A stretch of 64,000 nucleotides of DNA, from NCBI RefSeq assembly GCF_900187965.1, contig NZ_FZNL01000012.1:62001-126000 (forward strand), read 5' to 3'. How positions within the stretch are numbered: position 1 is the first letter of the stretch; every line of letters starts with the position of its first letter. This DNA comes from Flavobacterium sp. ov086. Lineage in GTDB: Bacteria > Bacteroidota > Bacteroidia > Flavobacteriales > Flavobacteriaceae. Below, in pieces: positions 25,376 through 34,260 of this stretch. Under the pieces are notes generated by a model. That model had not been told where the DNA came from, ran no database searches, and worked only from the letters and a program-made list of their open reading frames with translations. The position numbers and the translations under genes were made by a program.

Positions 25376-25834
25376 TTATTTGGCTTCTGTTTGGTTTAGA
25401 ATATAATTTTTAGCAAGAGGACCGGTAATTTCTTTATTGTGCTTATCAAGCTGTATTAATTTTCTTTCTCCAACAAAGTAAGATGTTGTTTTACTCTTAT
25501 CTTTAGTTATAGTCGTGATTGTGTTTCCTTCTTTATTCCATGTAATGGTTCCTGCATCAGTAAACTTATTATCTTTTGTTTTGCCTAGATAAGTTTTTTT
25601 TATAGAAAAAGTTTCATCTTCATTTATTGTTATTTCCTGTTCTATTCCTTCACAATCTGCACATGGTAAGATTCCTTTATAGGTACCTGCCCAATCTAAT
25701 GAATTTTGAGATGTATGTTCATCATGAGTTACCTCTTTTTCTTGCGTAACTGTTTCTTGTTTTTTGGCGTTTTTATCTTTACAGCTCGCCATTAATAGCC
25801 CTGCCATTATTAGTGTTACGATTTGCTTTTTCAT
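25376..25834 (-). CDS. NlpE-like lipoprotein
   Basis: 152 residues. Lipobox LLMASC (Cys17). The NlpE N-terminal domain is recognised by WAGTYKGILPCADCEGIEQEITINEDETFSIKKTYLGK (about residues 48-85), with the CxxC pair that in the E. coli protein is linked to copper and envelope-stress sensing. The C-terminal half of E. coli NlpE is missing, as usual in Bacteroidota. Likely a periplasmic sensor or lipocalin-like binder. A polar linker with KNAKKQETVTQEKEV follows the lipid site. Confidence 0.78.
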   Translation of the reverse strand: MKKQIVTLIMAGLLMASCKDKNAKKQETVTQEKEVTHDEHTSQNSLDWAGTYKGILPCADCEGIEQEITINEDETFSIKKTYLGKTKDNKFTDAGTITWNKEGNTITTITKDKSKTTSYFVGERKLIQLDKHNKEITGPLAKNYILNQTEAK

Positions 25835-25964
25835 TTTGTTGAGTTGTGTTAGATTAAGTAAATTTATATATTACATAACAACGTAAAAGTAGCTTTTTTA
25901 TTACTTTTCTGTAGTGAGGTTTTTATATTTTTGTTATAATTATATTTTTTAATATGGAATAAAA

Positions 25965-25992
25965 AATCCGACTTGTTTTCACAAATCGGATT
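25965..25992 (-). terminator. intrinsic terminator, AATCCGACTTG family, copy 4
   Basis: AATCCGACTTGT (25965-25976) and ACAAATCGGATT (25981-25992), T run on the minus strand. Closes lpdA. Identical over 28 bases to the copy at 20537. Confidence 0.85.
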
Positions 25993-26034
25993 TCTTAAAT
26001 TGAAAATTATATGTAACCGAAAGACGGTTTTGTA

Positions 26035-27423
26035 TTACAAGTGAATTACTTCGCCGTAAGCATCAGCCACAGCTTCCATAACAGCCTCACTCATTGTTGG
26101 GTGAGGGTGAATAGATTTAAGGATTTCATGACCTGTAGTTTCTAGTTTACGAGCTACAACTGCTTCAGCAATCATATCTGTAACGCCAGCACCAATCATG
26201 TGGCATCCTAACCATTCTCCGTATTTAGCATCGAAGATTACTTTTACGAATCCGTCTGGAGTTCCGGCAGCTTTAGCTTTTCCTGAAGCTGAGAATGGGA
26301 ATTTACCAATTTTTAATTCGTATCCTTTTTCTTTAGCTTGTTTTTCTGTTAAACCTACAGAAGCAATTTCTGGAGTTGCATAAGTACAACCAGGAACGTT
26401 TCCGTAATCGATTGGGTCTACGTGTAAACCAGCAATTTTTTCAACACAGTTAATTCCTTCAGCAGAAGCTACGTGAGCTAAAGCTTGTCCTGGAGTAACG
26501 TCTCCAATTGCGTAGTATCCAGGGATATTTGTTGCGTTGTAAGCGTTTACTAAGATTTTATCTCTGTCAACAGCGATTCCAACTTCTTCTAAACCTATGT
26601 TTTCAATGTTTGTTTTGATTCCAACTGCCGAAAGTACGATGTCAGCTTCAAGAACTTCTTCACCTTTTGCCGTTTTAACAAATGCTTTTACTCCTGCACC
26701 AGTTGTGTCAATACGCTCAACAGATGAGTTAGTCATTACTTTAATTCCTGCTTTTTTCAAAGAACGCTCAAATTGTTTTGAGATATCTTCGTCTTCTACA
26801 GGAACAACGTTTGGCATAAATTCTACAATAGTAACATCAGTTCCCATTGAGTTATAAAAGTGAGCAAACTCAACTCCAATTGCTCCAGAACCTACAATGA
26901 TCATAGATTTTGGTTGTGTTGGTAATGTCATCGCCTGACGGTAACCAATAACTTTTACGCCATCCTGAGGTAAGTTTGGTAACTCACGAGAACGAGCACC
27001 TGTAGCAATAATAATATGGTCAGCGCTATATTCAGTAACTTTGTTATCTTTATCTGTAACGTCAAGTTTTTTTCCTGGTTTTAGTTTTCCAAAACCTTCA
27101 ATAACGTCAATTTTGTTTTTTTTCATCAAGAATTGAACTCCTTTGCTCATTCCTTCAGCAACACCACGGCTACGTTGTACTACTGCTGGGAAATCTTTAT
27201 CAAATTCAGAAACTTTCAATCCGTAGTCAGAAGCGTGTTTTAAGTAATCAAAAACCTGAGCTGATTTTAATAATGCTTTTGTTGGGATACATCCCCAGTT
27301 TAAACATACACCACCAAGGTTTTCTTTTTCAACTACAGCTACTTTAAAGCCTAATTGTGAAGCTCTAATAGCTGTTACATATCCGCCAGGACCACTTCCT
27401 AAAACAATAACGTCGTATTTCAT
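26035..27423 (-). CDS. lpdA: dihydrolipoyl dehydrogenase
   Basis: 462 residues. E3 component of 2-oxoacid dehydrogenase complexes: oxidises dihydrolipoyl groups with FAD and NAD+. FAD site VIVLGSGPGGYVTAIRA (5-21), redox disulfide C40-x4-C45 in CLNWGCIPTK, NAD site IIVGSGAIGVEFAHFY, second FAD motif YYAIGDVTPG, and the interface H441/E446 pair (HPTMSE). Codons are less AT-rich than its neighbours, as for a highly expressed gene. Monocistronic with a strong terminator. Confidence 0.95.
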   Translation of the reverse strand: MKYDVIVLGSGPGGYVTAIRASQLGFKVAVVEKENLGGVCLNWGCIPTKALLKSAQVFDYLKHASDYGLKVSEFDKDFPAVVQRSRGVAEGMSKGVQFLMKKNKIDVIEGFGKLKPGKKLDVTDKDNKVTEYSADHIIIATGARSRELPNLPQDGVKVIGYRQAMTLPTQPKSMIIVGSGAIGVEFAHFYNSMGTDVTIVEFMPNVVPVEDEDISKQFERSLKKAGIKVMTNSSVERIDTTGAGVKAFVKTAKGEEVLEADIVLSAVGIKTNIENIGLEEVGIAVDRDKILVNAYNATNIPGYYAIGDVTPGQALAHVASAEGINCVEKIAGLHVDPIDYGNVPGCTYATPEIASVGLTEKQAKEKGYELKIGKFPFSASGKAKAAGTPDGFVKVIFDAKYGEWLGCHMIGAGVTDMIAEAVVARKLETTGHEILKSIHPHPTMSEAVMEAVADAYGEVIHL

Positions 27424-27751
27424 TTTTTTGGTTTTTAGTATTTAATACCGAAAATGAGGTTTAATTCCGAAACTCATTCTCCGATTTATTCTTTTGTTAT
27501 TTGTGATTGCGAATTTAAGGAATTATTTTAAAAAACACTTGAAATTTTATTTTTACCCATACTCATTTTGATCTTTTCACAGAGATAGAGCAAATTGTTA
27601 ATTGTAAATTGTGAATTATTGATTGTAAATTGATATTGAGACACTAAATTTCAAAATTGAAGAGTTTGCCAAAATAAACAAAGTCGAAGAACCTTTCTTG
27701 CTGAAAAGCTCTTCGACTTCGCTCAGAGTGACATCAATCATCAATTAATAA
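27424..27751. repeat. 328-base gene-free stretch with an AAGTCGAAGA hairpin
   Basis: AAGTCGAAGA (27681-27690) and TCTTCGACTT (27710-27719) form an exact 10-base stem, followed by CGCTCAGAGTGACATC. It has the look of a dispersed repeat. The rest holds an A/T-rich promoter zone for lpdA with no clear consensus. Confidence 0.55.
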
Positions 27752-28336
27752 TTAAACTTTAACGTGTCCCCAGTTTTCTCCGCTGGCAATTCGTCTGATC
27801 TGCATTTCGCTTACGCCAAATTGTTTTGCGATCATTTTTAGACGAGTTTTTTGTTCCGGACGAGCAAGAATTTTCTTGATCAGCATAACTTTTGTAGTGG
27901 TCAATTTTCGTCCGTCGGCTTTTAAGTTGTGTTCGATCAGATTCTTCTTTGCCTGAATCACACGCGGGCTTTTGCGGCTGTGTTCCATCATTTCGGCTTT
28001 TGTTGCCCAACGCAGGTTTTTTTCATCATCATTACTTCTATTGTAATCCAGATGCAGTACGTAGGTTTGTTCTTCTGATTGTTTCGGAATAAAATACTGG
28101 GCAACTAATTTGTATAAAAAAAGATATTTGTTGACAATTTTGTCGTCTTTTTTTACCTTAAATCTAAAAGTTGGGTATCCATCACTTAATCCGCCTTTCA
28201 AGAGACGGCCGTTTTCAATTTCATCAGTAAAGCTTATTAATCGGCCTCTGTTTGAAATGGCATAACGCAATTGTAATGAAGCATTTATTTCTAATTCTTT
28301 GAATTGTTCGTTGGGATAAAATCTGTTTTGTGGCAT
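27752..28336 (-). CDS. HNH/NUMOD4-type protein with C-terminal helix-turn-helix
   Basis: 194 residues. The middle (about 85-120) is HNH-like: YVLHLDYNRSNDDEKNLRWATKAEMMEHSRK, a histidine followed by the D-x-N-x-x-N-L-x-W pattern of HNH endonucleases in NUMOD4 proteins. The N-terminus (YAISNRGRLISFTDEIENGRLLKGGLSDGYPTFRF) is NUMOD4-like. The end, MIAKQFGVSEMQIRRIASGENWGHV, is a helix-turn-helix. Such genes are common and stand-alone in Flavobacterium; whether this one cuts DNA is unknown. No intron or phage context is seen. Confidence 0.68.
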   Translation of the reverse strand: MPQNRFYPNEQFKELEINASLQLRYAISNRGRLISFTDEIENGRLLKGGLSDGYPTFRFKVKKDDKIVNKYLFLYKLVAQYFIPKQSEEQTYVLHLDYNRSNDDEKNLRWATKAEMMEHSRKSPRVIQAKKNLIEHNLKADGRKLTTTKVMLIKKILARPEQKTRLKMIAKQFGVSEMQIRRIASGENWGHVKV

Positions 28337-28479
28337 TTTCTTTTACATTTGATTTCTGTTTCTCAAAGATAAAGAATCCATCAAAAAAGACAGCTATCCT
28401 GCTGGTTCTGAACTGCCACATTTATGATTCTTATAACGCTAATTTAACTTTTTTAAGAACTTTTTTAGCATTTGAAAAC

Positions 28480-30234
28480 CTAGTTAGCGACCGAAAATTG
28501 AGAGTCGTAGAGATTTTTATAGTATCCGTCGACTTTATTCAGTAATTCCTGATGTGTTCCCTGTTCTACAATCAAACCTTTGTCCATCACCACAATTTTA
28601 TCAGCATTTACAATTGTTGCCAATCTATGTGCAATAATAATAGAAGTTCTGCCTTTCGTAATTGTTTCTGTTGCACGCTGAATCAATTCTTCAGAATAAG
28701 TGTCAATCGAAGAAGTTGCTTCATCCAAAATCAAAATACTTGGATTACTAACGTATGAACGTAAAAAGGCGATCAATTGTCTTTGCCCTGACGAAAGCAT
28801 TACACCGCGTTCTTTTACATCAAAATCATAATTATCAGGCAGACTCATAATAAAATCGTGCACGCCAATTTTTTTGGCAGCATTCAAAACCTGTTCACGA
28901 GTAATCTCAGGATTGTGCAAAGTTATATTGTTGTAAATCGTATCGGCAAACAAAAATACATCTTGCAAAACCACCGCAATTTGTTTTCGTAAAGAAGCTA
29001 AAGTATAGTTCTCAATATTATGACCGTCAATAAAAATAGTTCCGCTATTGATTTCGTAAAAACGATTCAGCAAGTTAATGATTGTCGATTTTCCGGCTCC
29101 TGTTGAACCTACAATTGCTATGGTTTGTCCTGCATCCACAGATAAATCAATACCTTTTATGACTTCTTCTTCAGGAATATAACTAAAACGGACTTGCTTA
29201 AATTCGATACTTCCATTAAAAATAGGTGCTTCAATTGTTCCGGTATCCTGAATATGATCCTGTGTATCAATAATATCAAAAACACGATTGGCAGCAATCA
29301 TTCCTAATTGCATCTCATTGAATTTATCCGCAATCTGACGCAACGGATTAAACAACATACCTATAAACATAGTGTAAGAGAACAGATCTCCAAAAGTGGT
29401 AAAATGATCTCCGTTCAGAATTTTAAATCCGCCATAAACCACCACTAATCCTAAAGTAATAGACGAAATAATATCGGCAATTGGGAAAAATATCGAGTTG
29501 TACAGAATCGTTTTTATCCACGCAACTCTGTGTTTGTCGTTGATAACTCTAAAGTTTTCGGCTTCGATTTTCTCACGATTAAAAAGCTGTACAATCTTCA
29601 TTCCTGTAACACGTTCCTGTACAAACGAGTTCATATTGGCAATTTGTGTACGAACTTCCTCAAAAGCGACTTGCATTTTACGCTGAAAAATTCTCGTGAT
29701 ATAAACCAAAATCGGCATTGCAACAACTACAATCCAAGTCAGTTTCCAGTTCATGTAAAACATAAATATAAGTACCACCAGCATTTTCATCAAATCGCTT
29801 ATGATCATAAACAATCCCTGACTGAAAATACGTGCAATCGATTCAATATCCGAAACTGATCTGGTAACCAATTGTCCAACCGGAACCAAATCAAAATACT
29901 TCATTCTAAAGCTCAGAATATGTTTGAAAAGCTTAGTTCTAATGTCCTTTACAATATCCTGTCCAAGCCAGTTTGCCCAAAACACAAAATAAAACTGCGA
30001 GAAAACTTCACACAATAAAACCACGCCCATTAATATAATGTACATCAATAAACCATGTTTGTCATGCGTTTTGATATAGCCGTCGACCGTTTGTTTTAAT
30101 AAATATGGTCGAAGTGCTGCAAAAATCGAAAGGGAAACTGCAAAAATAATAACGCCATAATAGCGCCATTTATAAGGTTTAGTATATTTTAAAATTCGTT
30201 TGAATAATCCGGTATCAAATGCTTTTGCTTTCAT
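28480..30234 (-). CDS. ABC transporter, fused membrane and ATPase domains
   Basis: 584 residues. Six membrane spans in residues 1-320, then an ATPase with GSTGAGKST (Walker A, near residue 375), LSSGQRQLIAFLR (signature; S in place of G) and ILILDEATSSID (Walker B). MsbA/multidrug type half-transporter that should act as a homodimer, exporting lipid or drug. Substrate not readable. The stop lies 144 bases from the HNH gene start. Confidence 0.88.
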   Translation of the reverse strand: MKAKAFDTGLFKRILKYTKPYKWRYYGVIIFAVSLSIFAALRPYLLKQTVDGYIKTHDKHGLLMYIILMGVVLLCEVFSQFYFVFWANWLGQDIVKDIRTKLFKHILSFRMKYFDLVPVGQLVTRSVSDIESIARIFSQGLFMIISDLMKMLVVLIFMFYMNWKLTWIVVVAMPILVYITRIFQRKMQVAFEEVRTQIANMNSFVQERVTGMKIVQLFNREKIEAENFRVINDKHRVAWIKTILYNSIFFPIADIISSITLGLVVVYGGFKILNGDHFTTFGDLFSYTMFIGMLFNPLRQIADKFNEMQLGMIAANRVFDIIDTQDHIQDTGTIEAPIFNGSIEFKQVRFSYIPEEEVIKGIDLSVDAGQTIAIVGSTGAGKSTIINLLNRFYEINSGTIFIDGHNIENYTLASLRKQIAVVLQDVFLFADTIYNNITLHNPEITREQVLNAAKKIGVHDFIMSLPDNYDFDVKERGVMLSSGQRQLIAFLRSYVSNPSILILDEATSSIDTYSEELIQRATETITKGRTSIIIAHRLATIVNADKIVVMDKGLIVEQGTHQELLNKVDGYYKNLYDSQFSVAN

Positions 30235-30383
30235 TTATTTTTTAGGAGCTATTTCCTGCTTTTCGTTACAAGTTTTTCTCAAAAATATGTTTTTGTATTA
30301 TTTTTATAAAGCTTCTGTTGGTCGCTCCATAAAAATTACAAAAACTATATTTTTTTCAAAAAAGCTTTCCACTTCAATCAGGG

Positions 30384-31124
30384 CTATTTTATGATGTAAT
30401 CGTAATAAATTTCGGTTAAATACAATCCGTGTGCCGGAACCGAAAATCCGGCTTTCTCTCTGCTTTTGCTCGCGATGATATTTTCAACGTCAGCCAGAGT
30501 AATTTTATGCAACCCAACATTTACCAAAGTTCCTACAATAGAGCGAACCATATTTCGTAAAAAACGATTTGCCGAAATGGTAAAAATCAGCTTATTATTT
30601 TCTTGTTTCCAATACGCCTCAAAAATCGTGCAATCAAATGTGTTTACATCTGTATTGACTTTTGAAAAACATTGAAAATCAGTATTTTTCAATAAGATTT
30701 TAGCGGCTTCATTCATCAAAGCTACGTCTAATTTTTGATTAAAGTACCAACTCAATTCCTCCAAAAATGGATTTTTAACAGTGTTGATATGATATTCATA
30801 TGTTCGCTTTGTCGCATCAAATCTGCAATGAGCGTCATCATGAACGGCGATAAGATTAAAAATTGCAATGTCTTTTGGTAAATACGAATTTAATTTGTGT
30901 ACCAAATTCGGAACGTCAATTGGAGTTTCAAAATCAAAATGACCGTACATTTCACTTGCATGAACACCAGTATCCGTTCGTCCGGCACCCATAACATTTA
31001 TAGGAGCGTTTAGTAAAACCGAAAGTGCTTTGTTTAAAGTTTCCTGAACAGAAGAGGCGTTAGGCTGAAATTGCCAACCATGATAATGTGTTCCGTTATA
31101 AGCAAATTGAATAAAATATCTCAT
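30384..31124 (-). CDS. truA: tRNA pseudouridine(38-40) synthase
   Basis: 246 residues from the ATG at 31124. The frame is open 12 codons upstream but that extension is encoded by an AAAGGTTC-type repeat array, so the start MRYFIQFAYNGTHYHGWQFQ is right. The catalytic aspartate is D51 in GAGRTDTGVHA. RFLRNMVRSIVGTLVNVG is the family C-terminal motif. Modifies U38-40 in the tRNA anticodon arm. Confidence 0.93.
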   Translation of the reverse strand: MRYFIQFAYNGTHYHGWQFQPNASSVQETLNKALSVLLNAPINVMGAGRTDTGVHASEMYGHFDFETPIDVPNLVHKLNSYLPKDIAIFNLIAVHDDAHCRFDATKRTYEYHINTVKNPFLEELSWYFNQKLDVALMNEAAKILLKNTDFQCFSKVNTDVNTFDCTIFEAYWKQENNKLIFTISANRFLRNMVRSIVGTLVNVGLHKITLADVENIIASKSREKAGFSVPAHGLYLTEIYYDYIIK

Positions 31125-31125
31125 T

Positions 31126-31432
31126 TTAAGGTGCAGAGGTTCTGAGGTGCAAAGGTACAAAGGTTTTTTTTAAGTTGCTGAGGTACTAAGTTGCTAAGGT
31201 TCTGAGGTTTTTCTTTTTTAGGTTCAAAGAAACATAGGAGCAAAGGTTCAAAGGTTTTTCTTTATAAGGTTCAAAGTAGCAAAGATTCAAAGGGACAAAG
31301 GTTTTTGTGGTAAAGATGTATAGTGAGATGTCTAACATTCCGGATAAAAAATATATGCGCCAATTCTATTTTGCGCAAAAGAAACCTTTGAACCTTTGCC
31401 TCTCTGTACCTCTGTACCTTTCCAGAAACTGT
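31126..31432. repeat. AAAGGTTC/AGGTTCTGAGG array with inverted partner
   Basis: From 31126 to 31312 many copies of units such as AAAGGTTC, GAGGTGC, AAAGGTAC, TAGGAGC and CAAAGTAGC lie in a row with A/T spacers. The opposite orientation follows at 31378-31432 (AACCTTTGAACCTTTG, CTCTGTACCTCTG, TACCTTTCC). The two halves could form a long imperfect hairpin just upstream of truA. Similar arrays are at 33706-33750, 38530-38575 and 38662-38700. Confidence 0.7.
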
Positions 31433-31590
31433 TAACGTTCAAAATACCAATCATAGTTTATCCAGCAAAAAATCGTGTCAGAAATTGACAATTCTAACGT
31501 TAGAAAATGAAGGTTTTTTTAACATTATTTAAGAAAAATTGGCAAAAGTTAATTTTGAAAATATTTCATTTTAATAGGAAGTATTTCTCC

Positions 31591-31598
31591 TATGTTTG
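31591..31598 (+). promoter_or_regulatory. -7 element of the flotillin-like gene
   Basis: TATGTTTG matches TAnnTTTG and lies 20 bases before the ATG at 31619. The -33 region is weak. Confidence 0.5.
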
Positions 31599-31618
31599 TA
31601 GTCTAATATATCAAAACT

Positions 31619-33535
31619 ATGAATGAAATTACTTCTTACTGGTGGATAATTTTAATCTTATTCTCCATTATTTTTTACAAGTTTATTTTGCGTGTTTTCT
31701 TCGGAATGGTAATGGTTCCTGAGGATAAAATTGGTTTAGTGACCAAGAAATTCGTTTTGTTTGGAGCTGATAAGTCGCTTCCGGATGGGCGTATTATTGC
31801 AACAAAAGGCGAAGCCGGTTATCAGGCAAAAACGCTTGCCCCGGGTTTGTACTGGGGAATGTGGATCTGGCAATATTCAATCGATATGTCAGGATTTACG
31901 GTTATTCCGGAAGGAAAAATTGGATTGGTTTTAAGTAAAGACGGACAGGAAATCCCAACAGGACGAATCTTAGCCCGAAAAGTAGACAGTGATAATTTTC
32001 AGGATGCTACTTTTTTCTTAAACAACGGCGGACAAAAAGGACGTCAGACTGCATTTATTACAACAGGTTCATATCGTATTAATACATTCTTGTTTGAAAT
32101 CGTAATTGCAGATCAAATCAAGATTTACGAGAACATGATTGGGATCGTAACGGCTCTTGATGGAGAACCAATTCCGCAAGGACAAATTGCCGGAAAATTT
32201 GTTGAAGGTCATAATAACTTTCAGGATTTTGATAAATTTCTGGACAAAGGCGGAAATCGTGGTTTACAGCCACAAGTTATGCTGGCAGGATCGTACTATA
32301 TTAATACATGGGCAATCTTGATTGAGCAAAACCCAATGACAGATGTGCCTATTGGATATGTTGGTGTTGTGATTTCATATATTGGAGAAGACGGACAAGA
32401 CGTTACCGGAGATACTTTTAAACACGGAAATATTGTTTCAAAAGGACAACGTGGTGTTTGGATGGAACCGCTGGGACCAGGAAAATATGCTCTTAATAAA
32501 TACACGACGAAACTGGAAGCCGTTCCAACAACAAACTTAGTTCTAAACTGGGCAAATGCCAGAAGTGAATCTCATAATTTGGATAAAAATCTTTCTACGA
32601 TTACAGTTCGTTCAAAAGACGGTTTCCCGTTTAATCTTGACGTAGCTCAGATTATCCACGTTCCCGCTGCCGAAGCGCCAAAAGTAATTGCACGTTTTGG
32701 AAGCATGAACAATTTGGTTTCTCAGGTTTTAGAACCTACAATTGGTAACTATTTTAGAAACTCGGCACAAGACAGCGATGTTATTTCTTTCTTGTCTACC
32801 AGAAAAGAGCGTCAGGAATCAGCTAAAAATCATATTAAGTTAGTACTTGATGAGTATAATGTAAATGCCGTTGATACATTGATTGGAGATATCGTTCCGC
32901 CAGATTCGTTGATGAAAACTTTGACAGATAGAAAATTAGCCGAAGAAGAACAAAAAACATATCAAACGCAAAGGATGGCGCAGGAACAACGTCAGGGAAT
33001 GGAGAAAGAAACGGCAATTGCAGACATGCAAAAAGAAATTGTTCGTGCCTCGCAAAGTGTTGAGATTGCACAGCGTACTGCAGATGCAACCGTTAAAAAA
33101 GCAGAAGGAGATGCAACCAGTTTAAAACTGAATGTAAACGCTGAAGCCGAAGCAACAAAAATGCGCGCAAATGCAGAAGCTGAAGCTACAAAAGCAAGAG
33201 CAGGAGCACAGGCAGAAGCTACAAAACTAAATGCAAGCGCTGAGGCAGAAAGAATCTCAAAAACAGGTTTGGCGGAAGCAGAGAAAATTATGGCAATTGG
33301 TAAATCTACCGCAGAGTCGTACCAACTTCAGGTTAGCGCAATGGGTGGAGATAACTTTACCAGATATAAAGTAACCGAAGAAATTGGTAAAGGAAATATC
33401 AAAGTAATTCCGGATGTTTTAATCTCAGGAAATGCTGGCTCTGATGGTTCTATCAGTGGTTTATTGGGATTAAAACTAATGGAAATGATGGATACCAAAG
33501 ATTCTAAAGATGGTAAAGGTCCTAAAAAACAATAA
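31619..33535 (+). CDS. large flotillin/SPFH-domain membrane protein with repeated N-terminal modules
   Basis: 638 residues. A single N-terminal anchor (residues 9-32) is followed by four similar modules (about 34-83, 97-157, 171-231, 244-293), each with an I-G-V/L-V start, a G-x-I segment and most with a G-x-Y end (for example GSYRINTF, GSYYINTW). An SPFH/band-7 domain covers about 325-440. A coiled coil rich in AEATK units fills 440-560. C-terminal tail with GGDNFTRYKVTEEIGKGNIKVIP. Flotillin-type proteins scaffold membrane microdomains. The modules before the SPFH domain are the odd part. Confidence 0.78.
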   Translation: MNEITSYWWIILILFSIIFYKFILRVFFGMVMVPEDKIGLVTKKFVLFGADKSLPDGRIIATKGEAGYQAKTLAPGLYWGMWIWQYSIDMSGFTVIPEGKIGLVLSKDGQEIPTGRILARKVDSDNFQDATFFLNNGGQKGRQTAFITTGSYRINTFLFEIVIADQIKIYENMIGIVTALDGEPIPQGQIAGKFVEGHNNFQDFDKFLDKGGNRGLQPQVMLAGSYYINTWAILIEQNPMTDVPIGYVGVVISYIGEDGQDVTGDTFKHGNIVSKGQRGVWMEPLGPGKYALNKYTTKLEAVPTTNLVLNWANARSESHNLDKNLSTITVRSKDGFPFNLDVAQIIHVPAAEAPKVIARFGSMNNLVSQVLEPTIGNYFRNSAQDSDVISFLSTRKERQESAKNHIKLVLDEYNVNAVDTLIGDIVPPDSLMKTLTDRKLAEEEQKTYQTQRMAQEQRQGMEKETAIADMQKEIVRASQSVEIAQRTADATVKKAEGDATSLKLNVNAEAEATKMRANAEAEATKARAGAQAEATKLNASAEAERISKTGLAEAEKIMAIGKSTAESYQLQVSAMGGDNFTRYKVTEEIGKGNIKVIPDVLISGNAGSDGSISGLLGLKLMEMMDTKDSKDGKGPKKQ

Positions 33536-33575
33536 TTGTTTATAGGTGTGAAACGTTAGAGGTTAGATCTAAAAC

Positions 33576-33708
33576 GTAGAGATGCATGGCAGTGCATCTA
33601 ACATCCAATTCAAAAATCCGATTTGCGAAAGCAGATCGGATTTTTTTGTTTAAAATAGAAAAGAGCATTTGAAAAATACAGGAAAGATGCACTGCTGTGC
33701 GTCTCTAC
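33576..33708. repeat. pair of inverted GATGCA elements flanking a terminator
   Basis: GTAGAGATGCATGGCAGTGC (start of the element at 33576-33599) and the inverse form ending GTGCGTCTCTAC (33685-33708), 21 of 24 bases matching. Each is also a small hairpin with GATGCA stems. They flank the flotillin terminator. Confidence 0.55.
33615..33647 (+). terminator. intrinsic terminator after the flotillin-like gene
   Basis: AATCCGATTTGC (33615-33626), loop GAAA, GCAGATCGGATT (33631-33642), then a T run. A diverged relative of the AATCCGACTTG terminators at 20.5-26 kb. Confidence 0.85.
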
Positions 33709-33758
33709 AAAAAAAACCTTTGTACCTTTGCAACTCTAAGCCTTTGTACCTAAAAAAA

Positions 33759-34253
33759 ATGAAAAAAATCCTCCTGCTTTCCGATACTCACAGTCATATT
33801 GACGATACTATTTTAAAATATGTAGTTCAGGCCGATGAGGTTTGGCATGCTGGAGATATTGGTGATTTGCATGTTACAGATACTATAAAAAAACTAAAAC
33901 CTTTGCGTTGTGTTTACGGAAATATAGATGATGCGCAAGCGAGATTAGAATTCCCATTACACAATAGGTTTTTATGCGAAAATGTTTCCGTTTGGATCAC
34001 GCATATTGGTGGCTATCCGGGTAAATATAATCCGGCGATAAGAGAAGAAATAGCTTTAAATCCACCTAAATTATTCATTTGTGGACATTCGCATATTTTG
34101 AAAGTGATTTTCGATAAAAAGAACAATTTATTGCACATGAATCCTGGTGCAGCAGGTAAGAGCGGTTTTCATCAAGTTCGTACAATGCTTAGATTTGTAA
34201 TTGATGATGATAAAATTAAGGACTTGGAGATTATCGAAATAGGTAAAAAATAA
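33759..34253 (+). CDS. YfcE-type metallophosphoesterase
   Basis: 164 residues from the ATG at 33759. An in-frame ATG 30 codons upstream is rejected because the extension is repeat DNA (ACCTTTGTACC-type). Calcineurin-like motifs: SDTHSHIDD (D and H ligands), GDIGD, GNIDD, THIGG, CGHSH. Small cytosolic member of the YfcE/MJ0936 branch, which hydrolyses phosphodiesters or phosphate monoesters with Mn or Ni. Ends 7 bases before the convergent histidine kinase stop. Confidence 0.83.
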   Translation: MKKILLLSDTHSHIDDTILKYVVQADEVWHAGDIGDLHVTDTIKKLKPLRCVYGNIDDAQARLEFPLHNRFLCENVSVWITHIGGYPGKYNPAIREEIALNPPKLFICGHSHILKVIFDKKNNLLHMNPGAAGKSGFHQVRTMLRFVIDDDKIKDLEIIEIGKK

Positions 34254-34260
34254 TTGCCTT

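Noticed and set aside
27752..28336. Homing endonuclease or mobile intron
   Set aside because: HNH/NUMOD4 features are present, but there is no interrupted host gene, intron fold or phage context around it.
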